This document shows positions 1 to 5,473 of a stretch of 6,171 bases of DNA, piece by piece. The stretch's first letter is position 1, and every line of letters starts with the position of its first letter. Source of the DNA: an uncultured Lachnospiraceae bacterium (GTDB lineage: Bacteria; Bacillota; Clostridia; Lachnospirales; Lachnospiraceae). The stretch is taken from assembly GCA_948665105.1 (NCBI GenBank), contig CAPNGW010000150.1, positions 1 to 6,171 on the forward strand. The letters are read 5' to 3'. The notes beneath the pieces were generated by a model. The model ran no database searches. It worked only from the letters and a program-made list of their open reading frames with translations, and had not been told where the DNA came from. A program made the position numbers and the translations under genes.

Positions 1-1205
1 CCGGCCACGAACTCGCAGTTGGTAAGCCCGTTCATAACGGCATTCTCCCTGGCGGCCTCCACAGCCTCCTCTACAATCTCCACGCCCACCACTTTTTTGG
101 CCGTGGCCGAGAGCATCTGGGCAATGGTCCCCGTGCCGCTGTAAAGGTCGAACACCACCTTGTTCCCGTCCCCTGTCAGCGCATCCCCAATATACTCCCT
201 GGCAGTCTCATATAATACTTCCGCCCCCAGAGAATTGGTCTGAAAAAAGGAGAAGGGCGAAATCTTGAACCGAAGCCCCAAAAGCTCTTCAAAAAAATAG
301 TCCTGCCCGTATAAAACCTTGGTTCCCTGATTAATCACAGCATCCGCAACACTGTCATTGATTGTATTGAGAATGCCCACAATCCGGCCGTCCAGTCTAA
401 GCCCCAAAAGCCCCTTTACCATACCAGAAAGCAATGCCTCCTCCGCTGGTCCATCCTGGCAGAAGAATTCCTCCCCGGAAGCTGCTTCTCCACCGAGTGC
501 AGGCATTTCCTCCTCCGCTTTCTTCCCCGGTGTCTGCCCGCTGGTCACCAAATCCACCAGAATCTCTCCTGTCCTGGCCGCCTTTCTCACCAGCAGATGC
601 CGCAGATATCCCTCATGTCTGGTCTTATGAAAATACGAAATCCCCCGCTCCTGAAAATACGTAAGCACCCACTGAAGAATCCGGCCAAAATCCTCATCCG
701 CAATCTTACAGCCGCTAACCGACACAATATCGTGGAAGCTCCCCCGCTTATGCATTCCCAGGGCCAGGGGGCCACCCTTCACCTCGTCTCCAAAGGAAAA
801 CTCCATCTTGTTTCGGTATCCATACTGCCGGGGACTTGCCTTGATTCCCTCAAATACCCTGTCAAAATCACAGTAAGCCTCACACACCGGCTTAAGCAGC
901 TCCCTCACCTGCTGTTCCTTCAGCCGCAGCTGCTCCTCCTTCGGCAGACTTAAGAACGTACATCCCCCGCAGACTCCGAAATGTCCGCACACCGGCTCCC
1001 CAAGCTCCAGAGGCGACGGCTCCAGCACCTTAAGAAGACGGCCCTCACCTCTGCCTTTTCGAATTTTATTTACTGAAAAAGAAATTTTCTGCCCTGGCAG
1101 CGCATTCTTCACCACCACCTGCTTGCCGTCCTCCATGGTCACAATCCCTTTATTGGGGAAAGACACTTTCTCCACAATTCCCTCATAAATCTGCCCTTTT
1201 TTCAT
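1..1205 (-). CDS. rlmD: 23S rRNA (uracil-5-)-methyltransferase, RlmD/RumA family (3' end beyond window)
   Basis: This SAM-dependent enzyme methylates C5 of a uridine in 23S rRNA (U1939 in E. coli numbering; some Firmicutes homologues also modify U747). The frame is open from the ATG at 1205 to base 1, giving 401 residues without a stop. An N-terminal TRAM-type RNA-binding domain covers about residues 1-62. Cys73, Cys79, Cys82 and Cys166 form the C-x5-C-x2-C...C set that holds the 4Fe-4S cluster in this family. The methyltransferase domain shows FFQTN (320-324), DLYSGTGTI (353-361) and GVE (374-376), which bind SAM. The catalytic Cys and general-base Glu motifs should lie in the missing C-terminal 50-80 residues. 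Start choice: AGAGG lies about 6 nt before the ATG. Residues about 227-256 form an acidic, low-conservation stretch that looks like a linker insertion. Assignment to RlmD rather than a paralogue with different site specificity is by family resemblance only. Confidence 0.93.
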   Translation of the reverse strand, partial: MKKGQIYEGIVEKVSFPNKGIVTMEDGKQVVVKNALPGQKISFSVNKIRKGRGEGRLLKVLEPSPLELGEPVCGHFGVCGGCTFLSLPKEEQLRLKEQQVRELLKPVCEAYCDFDRVFEGIKASPRQYGYRNKMEFSFGDEVKGGPLALGMHKRGSFHDIVSVSGCKIADEDFGRILQWVLTYFQERGISYFHKTRHEGYLRHLLVRKAARTGEILVDLVTSGQTPGKKAEEEMPALGGEAASGEEFFCQDGPAEEALLSGMVKGLLGLRLDGRIVGILNTINDSVADAVINQGTKVLYGQDYFFEELLGLRFKISPFSFFQTNSLGAEVLYETAREYIGDALTGDGNKVVFDLYSGTGTIAQMLSATAKKVVGVEIVEEAVEAARENAVMNGLTNCEFVA

Positions 1206-1226
1206 TTCAATCCTCTTTCCCACAAA

Positions 1227-1255
1227 TCTATATCAATCCAATCCTTATCTCTCAA
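1227..1255 (-). promoter_or_regulatory. Candidate promoter for rlmD
   Basis: On the minus strand, TTGAGA (1255-1250) is followed after 17 bp by TATAGA (1232-1227). The -10 is preceded by TGA, giving an extended -10. The predicted start near 1220 leaves a leader of only about 15 nt, so the ribosome binding site would sit almost at the 5' end. It suggests rlmD can be transcribed independently of the small gene upstream. The -10 matches the consensus at only four of six positions. Confidence 0.45.
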
Positions 1256-1307
1256 CACAATTACTTTCAAATCTCCCACAACCTAATGTCCGTCTTTCTC
1301 AACGCAA

Positions 1308-1335
1308 CAGAGGCTCACATTACTGTGGGCCTCTG
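1308..1335 (-). terminator. Hairpin between the small membrane-protein gene and rlmD, possible terminator
   Basis: Two 12-nt arms (1308-1319 and 1324-1335) pair around a 4-nt loop (1320-1323). Seven outer base pairs, CAGAGGC with GCCTCTG, are perfect. It starts 28 nt after the stop codon of the gene at 1363-1611, where a terminator for that gene is expected. On the minus strand the following bases are TTGCGTTGAG, a poor U-tract, and one internal pair becomes a C-A mismatch. Termination is therefore possible but may be leaky, or the hairpin may instead be a processing or stabilising element. Confidence 0.45.
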
Positions 1336-1362
1336 GTCACATCCTTGCTGTTTCAATTTTCC

Positions 1363-1611
1363 TTATTCTTCTGCCGCTTCATCGTCGTCGAAAAAGTCAT
1401 CGTCAAAATCATCATCGAAATCATCCTCAAAGTCTTCCAGATAATCCGGTGTGAAGAACCGATATACAGCATAGGCGATACCTGCCACTGCTGCTACGGC
1501 ACCGACAATTGCCAGAATCCACAACACCTTGGACTTTTTCTCTTCCTTGTCACGTCTGTGTAACAAATCATTGAGTTTTGATGCGCTTAAAATTTCTTCT
1601 ACCTTATTCAT
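1363..1611 (-). CDS. Small single-pass membrane protein with acidic Asp/Phe tail, function unknown
   Basis: An 82-residue protein that I cannot assign to a named family. Residues 1-28 are polar and end in a basic cluster (KEEKKSK, 22-28). Residues 29-49 form one hydrophobic helix rich in Ala, Val and Ile. Residues 56-82 are strongly acidic, with a DDDF-type four-residue repeat at about 59-77. The basic cluster before the helix predicts the N-terminus in the cytoplasm and the acidic tail outside, although a signal-anchor orientation cannot be proved. The gene is real by several signs: AAAGGAG lies 8 nt before the ATG, a good extended -10 promoter lies upstream, and the DDDF repeats use different synonymous codons, which points to selection on the protein. 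It lies between pcrA and rlmD on the same strand, but nothing ties its function to them. The acidic tail could bind cations or a basic partner; that is a guess. Confidence 0.8.
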   Translation of the reverse strand: MNKVEEILSASKLNDLLHRRDKEEKKSKVLWILAIVGAVAAVAGIAYAVYRFFTPDYLEDFEDDFDDDFDDDFFDDDEAAEE

Positions 1612-1672
1612 GTTAACCGCTCCTTTTTCTGTCTATTTTTTGTTACATTACATACATTTATTCATCATTTAC

Positions 1673-1683
1673 ATTATACCATA
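1673..1683 (-). promoter_or_regulatory. Extended -10 promoter of the small membrane-protein gene
   Basis: The minus strand reads TATGGTATAAT, a full match to the extended -10 form (TRTGnTATAAT), with TATAAT at 1678-1673. No convincing -35 box lies 16-18 bp upstream, which is normal for extended -10 promoters. The predicted start is near 1666, giving a leader of about 55 nt before the ATG at 1611. The same 11-mer occurs twice more on the same strand, at 4160-4170 and 4250-4260. No obvious terminator separates it from the end of pcrA, so read-through from pcrA is also possible. Confidence 0.6.
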
Positions 1684-1717
1684 ACTTTCCGCATCCGCCT
1701 ACCATATTTTGCAAATT

Positions 1718-3955
1718 TTATATTTTTTTCAGTTTTGCAAACATTGCGAACATTTTCTTGACCCCAAAGCCATCAAAATCCACGGTTACTTCAAAATCTC
1801 TGCCTCCCGATACGATATTGGTGACTGTTCCGTCGCCGAATTTTAAGTGCCTCACCCTATCTCCCACACAGTAGGACAGCATTTTCCCTTCCGTGACATT
1901 GCTGGCAAAATCCACCGGCGCGCTGTTGTAGGATACCTGGGAATGGAAGGCCGTTCTGGCCCGTTCATAGGTTCTGGCCTTCACGGACTCCGCCAGCCGG
2001 ACCTTTTCCGGAGCCTGTCCCTGCCCCAGCACCTCAGCCGGAATTTCTCCAACAAAGCGGGACACCTTGTTGTATTGGGTTTCCCCGCGAATCATACGCA
2101 TCTTTGCGCTGGTAATGGTAAGCTGCTCCATGGCCCGGGTAATCCCCACATAGCAGAGACGCCGCTCCTCTTCTATCTCTGTGGGATCATCGGCGGTAAT
2201 GGTCATATAGCTTGGAAAAATGCCGTCCTCCAGCCCTGCCAGGTACACGTTGGGGAACTCCAGTCCCTTGGCGCTGTGGAGGGTCATAAGCACAACATAA
2301 TCACTGCCGCTTTCCAGGCTGTCTATGTCCGCCACCAAAGCCACCTCCTCCAGAAATCCGCTTAAGGTGGGCTCTGTATCCTCCGTCTGACATCTCTCCT
2401 CATAGGCAGTCACCTTGCTGATGAGCTCGTCAATATTTTCAATTCTGGCCTGGGCCTCCTCGTCGCCCTCCGCCTTCAGCTCCTCCAGGTAACCGGTGGC
2501 ATCCAGAATCTCCTCCAGCAAATCCGTAAGGCCAAGATACGGCACCTTGCTGCGCATGGTCTGAATGAAGGTCACAAAGGGCTTGATTTTCCCGGCGGAA
2601 CGTCCCAGAGAGGGAATATCCTCCGCCAGCTTCAATGCATTGTAAAAGCTCAGCTCATTTTCATTGGCATAGGTCTGCACCCTGGCCAGGGTTGTGGCGC
2701 CAATTCCCCTCTTGGGCACGTTGATAACGCGGCGCACCGCCAAATCGTCTCTGGCATTATCGATGGTCTTAAGGTAGCAAAGCAGATCCTTGATTTCCCG
2801 GCGGGCATAGAAATTCACACCGCCCACCACTTTATAAGGTATGTTCGAAACCACAAAACGTTCCTCGAACAACCGTGACTGGGCATTGGTACGATATAGG
2901 ATGGCACAGTCACCATATTTATATTCCCCGCTTCGGACTTTTTTTGCCACATCCCGCACAATATAGTCTGCCTCATCGTATCCGGTGTCAAATTGCTGAA
3001 AATTCACCGTTGCACCCTGGCCGTTGCCTGTCCAGAGCACCTTGGACTTTCGTCCCACATTATTGGCAATCACACCGTTGGCGGCATTTAAGATATTCTG
3101 AGTAGAACGGTAATTCTGCTCCAGCTTGATGACCTTCGCATTGGGGAATTCCTTTTCAAAATTCAAAATATTGTAGATATTGGCTCCCCGGAACTTGTAG
3201 ATGGACTGGTCGTCGTCCCCCACCACGCACAGGTTCTGATATTTGGAGGCCAGGTGCTTAATCAGCTGAAACTGAGCCGTATTGGTGTCCTGATACTCAT
3301 CCACCATGATATAGCGAAAACGCTCCTGATAGTAATCCAGGACCTCCGGATCCGCCCGAAAAAGCTCCACCGTCTTCACAATCAAATCGTCAAAATCCAG
3401 AGCATTGTTCTTTGACAGCATCTTCTGGTATTCCCGGTACACCTCTGCCTGCCGCTTTTTCGAGTAATCCCCGGCGGCCTTTAAGGCGAATTCTTCCGGG
3501 GAAATCAGCTCATCCTTGGCATGGGAAATGGCAGACAGAAAGGATTTTTCCTTATAAATCTTCGTATCCACATTGAGTCTCTTACAGATATCCTTCATAA
3601 GAGTCTTCTGGTCATCGCTGTCGTAGATGGTAAAATTCGTATCATACCCCAGCCGGTCAATATACCGCCTGAGAATCCGCACACAGGTGGAATGGAAGGT
3701 GGACACCCAAATGCTTTCGGAGCCAAAGCCCACCATATCGTCAATCCGCTCCCGCATCTCCCCCGCCGCCTTGTTTGTGAAGGTGATGGCCATAATGTGC
3801 CAGGGATTTACTCCCTTTTCCTCAATGAGATATGCCGTCCGATGGGTCAGAACCCGGGTCTTGCCGCTGCCGGCTCCCGCCAGAATCAGCACCGGTCCCT
3901 CCGTGTGGAAGACGGCTTCCCGCTGCATATCATTTAAAGTATCGTAAATACTCAT
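1718..3955 (-). CDS. pcrA: ATP-dependent DNA helicase PcrA (UvrD/Rep family, SF1A)
   Basis: A 3'-5' DNA helicase of superfamily 1 that acts in nucleotide excision repair, plasmid rolling-circle replication and removal of RNA polymerase or RecA from DNA. At 745 residues it is close to Bacillus subtilis PcrA. All motifs are present in order: Q motif LNDMQREAV (7-15), Walker A AGAGSGKT with Lys32, motif Ia TFTNKAA (58-64), motif II VDEYQDT with Asp219-Glu220, motif III GDDDQSIYKFRGA (246-258), motif IV QNYRST (280-285), motif V TLHSAKGLEF (558-567) and motif VI YVGITRA with Arg607. The C-terminal ~54 residues (GDRV...FGDGTV...VDF) form the Tudor-like domain that in PcrA contacts RNA polymerase. 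Start choice: AGGGAG lies 6 nt before the ATG. Transcription probably begins far upstream (candidates at 4250-4278 and 4160-4170), giving a long structured leader. A nearer TATACT at 4018-4013 has no good -35. The adjacent small gene downstream has its own promoter. Confidence 0.98.
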   Translation of the reverse strand: MSIYDTLNDMQREAVFHTEGPVLILAGAGSGKTRVLTHRTAYLIEEKGVNPWHIMAITFTNKAAGEMRERIDDMVGFGSESIWVSTFHSTCVRILRRYIDRLGYDTNFTIYDSDDQKTLMKDICKRLNVDTKIYKEKSFLSAISHAKDELISPEEFALKAAGDYSKKRQAEVYREYQKMLSKNNALDFDDLIVKTVELFRADPEVLDYYQERFRYIMVDEYQDTNTAQFQLIKHLASKYQNLCVVGDDDQSIYKFRGANIYNILNFEKEFPNAKVIKLEQNYRSTQNILNAANGVIANNVGRKSKVLWTGNGQGATVNFQQFDTGYDEADYIVRDVAKKVRSGEYKYGDCAILYRTNAQSRLFEERFVVSNIPYKVVGGVNFYARREIKDLLCYLKTIDNARDDLAVRRVINVPKRGIGATTLARVQTYANENELSFYNALKLAEDIPSLGRSAGKIKPFVTFIQTMRSKVPYLGLTDLLEEILDATGYLEELKAEGDEEAQARIENIDELISKVTAYEERCQTEDTEPTLSGFLEEVALVADIDSLESGSDYVVLMTLHSAKGLEFPNVYLAGLEDGIFPSYMTITADDPTEIEEERRLCYVGITRAMEQLTITSAKMRMIRGETQYNKVSRFVGEIPAEVLGQGQAPEKVRLAESVKARTYERARTAFHSQVSYNSAPVDFASNVTEGKMLSYCVGDRVRHLKFGDGTVTNIVSGGRDFEVTVDFDGFGVKKMFAMFAKLKKI

Positions 3956-4019
3956 AAAACGCTCCCTTAATTCTTCTATGTAACATTATTCATGTCTCGC
4001 GTATTTCAACGCAGTATAC

Positions 4020-4142
4020 GCCATGCAACCTCAGAAAATCTTTGATTTTCTGAGGTCACGGGCATTCGCCCTATAAGGCCAGACAGAAACAGCCTTATGT
4101 GAGCAAGCTCCCAACAGCTGTTTCTGTCTGACCTTGCATGGC
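4020..4142 (-). repeat. Nested inverted-repeat element predicted to fold as a multi-branched RNA in the pcrA leader
   Basis: An outer 9-bp stem (4020-4028 with 4134-4142, GCCATGCAA and TTGCATGGC) closes a junction of three hairpins. One is a perfect 12-bp stem (4029-4040/4044-4055) with a 3-nt loop. The second is a short GGGC/GCCC hairpin (4060-4063/4068-4071). The third is a 16-nt-armed stem (4077-4092/4118-4133) around a 25-nt loop. The outer stem abuts the first and last hairpins with no unpaired base, as in stacked junctions. As plus-strand RNA the long stem has a C-A mismatch (4079/4131); as minus-strand RNA this is a U-G wobble, so the minus strand folds better. That strand runs into pcrA, 64 nt further on. 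No hairpin is followed by a U-tract, so it does not look like a terminator. It may be a structured leader or a dispersed intergenic repeat. I recognise no riboswitch class. Confidence 0.65.
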
Positions 4143-4157
4143 TCATTGCATTAATAA

Positions 4158-4260
4158 ATATTATACCATAGCCGCAAGCGGCTATGGCTTCGCCTTGGGT
4201 GACCGATGGCCACTCTGCTTCGCTCCGGGCCGGTATAATATCTGTCGATATTATACCATA
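4158..4260. repeat. 103-bp module bounded by 13-bp direct repeats, with a third inverted copy
   Basis: The 13-mer ATATTATACCATA occurs at 4158-4170 and again at 4248-4260. A reverse-complement copy of its core, GGTATAATAT, lies at 4232-4241. That copy makes a perfect 11-bp hairpin with the right repeat (4232-4242/4247-4257, loop TGTC) and could instead pair over 10 bp with the left repeat (4158-4167), giving two mutually exclusive folds. A further perfect palindrome overlaps the left repeat at 4166-4175/4178-4187 (CCATAGCCGC with GCGGCTATGG). The interior (4188-4231) is GC-rich and unlike the AT-rich flanks. The direct repeats could be a target-site duplication or the product of a local duplication. 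No terminal inverted repeats of a known element are visible. Confidence 0.6.
4160..4170 (-). promoter_or_regulatory. Second possible pcrA promoter (extended -10 only)
   Basis: The minus strand reads TATGGTATAAT with TATAAT at 4165-4160, the same 11-mer as the promoter at 1673-1683. The sequence 17 bp upstream (GCCATA, 4188-4183) is not a -35 box. A start near 4153 would place the whole inverted-repeat element at 4020-4142 at the beginning of the pcrA leader, about 198 nt from the ATG. The motif may simply be a copy created with the direct repeat, so activity is uncertain. Confidence 0.35.
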
Positions 4261-4278
4261 TTTCTTTGCTCTTGTCAT
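4250..4278 (-). promoter_or_regulatory. Best candidate promoter for pcrA, divergent from the DUF1836 promoter
   Basis: On the minus strand ATGACA (4278-4273, five of six consensus bases) is followed after 17 bp by TATAAT (4255-4250), and the -10 is extended (TATGG at 4260-4256). This is a strong sigma-A-type promoter. The predicted start near 4243 falls in the loop region of the 4232-4257 hairpin and gives a pcrA leader of roughly 288 nt. The -35 overlaps the -35 of the plus-strand promoter at 4272-4277, so polymerase bound at one should exclude the other. Confidence 0.5.
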
Positions 4279-4300
4279 CCGGTTTCAAATACTATATAAT
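4272..4300 (+). promoter_or_regulatory. Sigma-A-type promoter of the DUF1836-DUF6951 operon
   Basis: TTGTCA (4272-4277) and a perfect TATAAT (4295-4300) are separated by the optimal 17 bp. The predicted start near 4307 lies at the Shine-Dalgarno sequence (AGAGGTGA from 4306), so the leader would be only about 13 nt. Either the start is a few bases further upstream or the messenger has a very short leader. Confidence 0.7.
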
Positions 4301-4319
4301 GTAACAGAGGTGAACATAC

Positions 4320-4991
4320 ATGACAATGGACGAGAAAAATCTGTTAAACAGCATCCTTGAAAATCTTGCACGGGTGGATTACGTCAAGCCTGAGGATTTA
4401 CCCAACATAGATTTGTATATGGATCAGGTAACTACCTTCATGGACCGGCAGCTCTCTGCCTCCCGCCGCTTTGAGGAGGACAAGATACTGACAAAAACCA
4501 TGATTAACAATTACGCCAAAAATAACCTGCTTCCGCCGCCTCTTAAGAAGAAATACTCAAAAGAGCATATTTTGATGCTTATTTTTATCTACTATTTCAA
4601 GAATATTTTAAGCATCAGCGACATTCAGGCCATTTTAAATCCCATTACAGAAAAATACTTTGGCAGCGAGGGTGATTTCAATCTGGAAGATATCTATGCC
4701 GAGGTGTTCCGCCTGGAGAAATCCGAGGCAGGGCATTTTCAGAAGGATGTCGCCAGGAAATTCCAAATCAGCCGCAATACCTTTGAGGATTTCTCCGGCG
4801 ACGATAAGGAGGACATGAAGATGTTCGCCTTCCTGTGTATGCTGTGTTTCGATGTGTATATGAAAAAACAGCTCATTGAAACGCTCATCGATTCTGCCAA
4901 AGCGTCCAGGGCGGAGGAGGTTCCCAAAAGGTCCAAAAAAGAGGATGATGTCAAGAAAAACAATAAGGATAAAGGAGGTACTGCAAAATGA
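4320..4991 (+). CDS. DUF1836 domain protein, probable MerR-like helix-turn-helix DNA-binding protein
   Basis: A 223-residue protein with the features of the DUF1836 family, common in Firmicutes and without an assigned pathway. Residues 31-42 (DLYMDQVTTFMD) lead into the most conserved block at 58-106. That block contains LTKTMINNYAKNNLLPPP, the basic KKKYSKEH, and IYYFKNILSISDI. It resembles the winged helix-turn-helix of MerR-type regulators, so DNA binding is the likely activity. The remainder is helical with an LCMLCFDVYM segment near 176-185. Residues about 203-223 are a highly charged Lys/Asp/Asn tail that probably lacks fixed structure; its codons also carry the Shine-Dalgarno sequence of the next gene. 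No effector-binding or metal-binding domain is visible. Start choice: GAGGTG lies 7 nt before the first ATG at 4320; a second ATG at 4326 is badly spaced. It forms an operon with the overlapping gene downstream and is divergent from pcrA. Confidence 0.87.
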   Translation: MTMDEKNLLNSILENLARVDYVKPEDLPNIDLYMDQVTTFMDRQLSASRRFEEDKILTKTMINNYAKNNLLPPPLKKKYSKEHILMLIFIYYFKNILSISDIQAILNPITEKYFGSEGDFNLEDIYAEVFRLEKSEAGHFQKDVARKFQISRNTFEDFSGDDKEDMKMFAFLCMLCFDVYMKKQLIETLIDSAKASRAEEVPKRSKKEDDVKKNNKDKGGTAK

Positions 4992-5311
4992 CAAAAGTAG
5001 TAATTGAACCGGGGGTATGTGGCTTTAAGACTACCGTAACCGCCGACAGTAACGAGGATGAGGAAGTGGTGTTGAAGGTTTCCACAGGCTGTGAAAGTGT
5101 GAAGTCCATGATGGAGGCGTTGGGGGAGACCTTTGATCCCATTGAGGCCTGTCTCACCAAACCGGGTGACAATATGTTCTATGAGTATGCCAAGGAGCAT
5201 TTTCCCATGCACGGAGCCTGTCCTGTGATTGCCGGGATTCTGAAATGCATGGAGGTTGAGGGACAGCTGGCCCTGCCGGCGGATGTAGCCGTGAAATTTG
5301 TCCAAAGCTAA
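4988..5311 (+). CDS. DUF6951-like small cysteine-containing protein
   Basis: A 107-residue soluble protein of unknown function that I recognise as resembling the family annotated DUF6951 in clostridia. The fold appears to be an N-terminal beta-rich half (residues 3-33) followed by helices. Five cysteines lie at positions 11, 35, 55, 78 and 87, in contexts that look conserved: GVCGF, TGCESV, EACL, HGACPVIAGILKC. His71 and His75 lie just before Cys78. Such spacing could bind a metal or Fe-S cluster, but no classical motif is present, so this is only a suggestion. There is no signal peptide or membrane helix. Start choice: the ATG overlaps the stop of the DUF1836 gene as ATGA, and GGAGG (4974-4978) lies 9 nt upstream. 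This arrangement predicts translational coupling and perhaps a fixed ratio of the two proteins. The operon ends at the hairpin at 5385-5432. Confidence 0.85.
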   Translation: MTKVVIEPGVCGFKTTVTADSNEDEEVVLKVSTGCESVKSMMEALGETFDPIEACLTKPGDNMFYEYAKEHFPMHGACPVIAGILKCMEVEGQLALPADVAVKFVQS

Positions 5312-5384
5312 ATCCCCAGGGTGGATTCCCCTTGAAGCAGACTCCGTTGGCAGACTAAAGACTTCATTAGCAGAATATAGAAGG

Positions 5385-5432
5385 AACCCCTGGACGGAGT
5401 GAAATCATATCTCCGGCCAGGGGTTTTGTTGT
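5385..5432 (+). terminator. Rho-independent terminator of the DUF1836-DUF6951 operon, possibly bidirectional
   Basis: Two 15-nt arms (5385-5399 and 5411-5425) pair with a single internal A-G mismatch around an 11-nt loop. They contain CCCCTGG with CCAGGGG, and the hairpin is followed by TTTTGTTGT (5424-5432). It lies 74 nt after the stop at 5311 and 42 nt beyond the end of the convergent gpmI. On the minus strand the hairpin is followed by TTCCTTCT, a weaker U-tract, so it may also stop gpmI transcription. The spacer 5312-5384 shows nothing else convincing. Confidence 0.85.
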
Positions 5433-5473
5433 ATCATAGGGAAGCTCTTGTCATCTGTTTGAAAAAAGCCAGC

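Noticed and set aside
358..953. Several 62-118-codon frames on both strands
   Set aside because: They overlap the rlmD reading frame, which is continuous from 1205 to the window edge and carries the family motifs. The others are Pro/Ser-rich shadows.
1700..1741. Two TTTGCAAA-like strings at the end of pcrA as a terminator or operator
   Set aside because: The possible stem is only five A/T-rich base pairs with a long loop. It is compatible with local A/T richness.
1847..2365. A 172-codon open frame on the plus strand
   Set aside because: It lies wholly inside pcrA on the opposite strand, in a region coding for conserved helicase sequence. It is composition-driven antisense reading with no recognisable domain.
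3521..3947. Plus-strand frames of 138 and 106 codons
   Set aside because: They are antisense to the N-terminal helicase motifs of pcrA and show no protein-like features of their own.
4020..4142. Interpretation as a T-box or a known riboswitch
   Set aside because: No T-box sequence, anti-terminator with U-tract or recognised aptamer core is visible. The fold is a plain nested palindrome set.
4739..5305. A 188-codon open frame on the minus strand
   Set aside because: It is antisense to the DUF1836 and DUF6951-like genes, both of which have family-like sequence, ribosome binding sites and a promoter on the plus strand.
5337..5370. Short repeated GCAGACT/GCAGA strings after the DUF6951-like gene
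   Set aside because: There are only two exact 7-mers and one partial copy with irregular spacing. This is not enough to call a repeat array or binding-site cluster.
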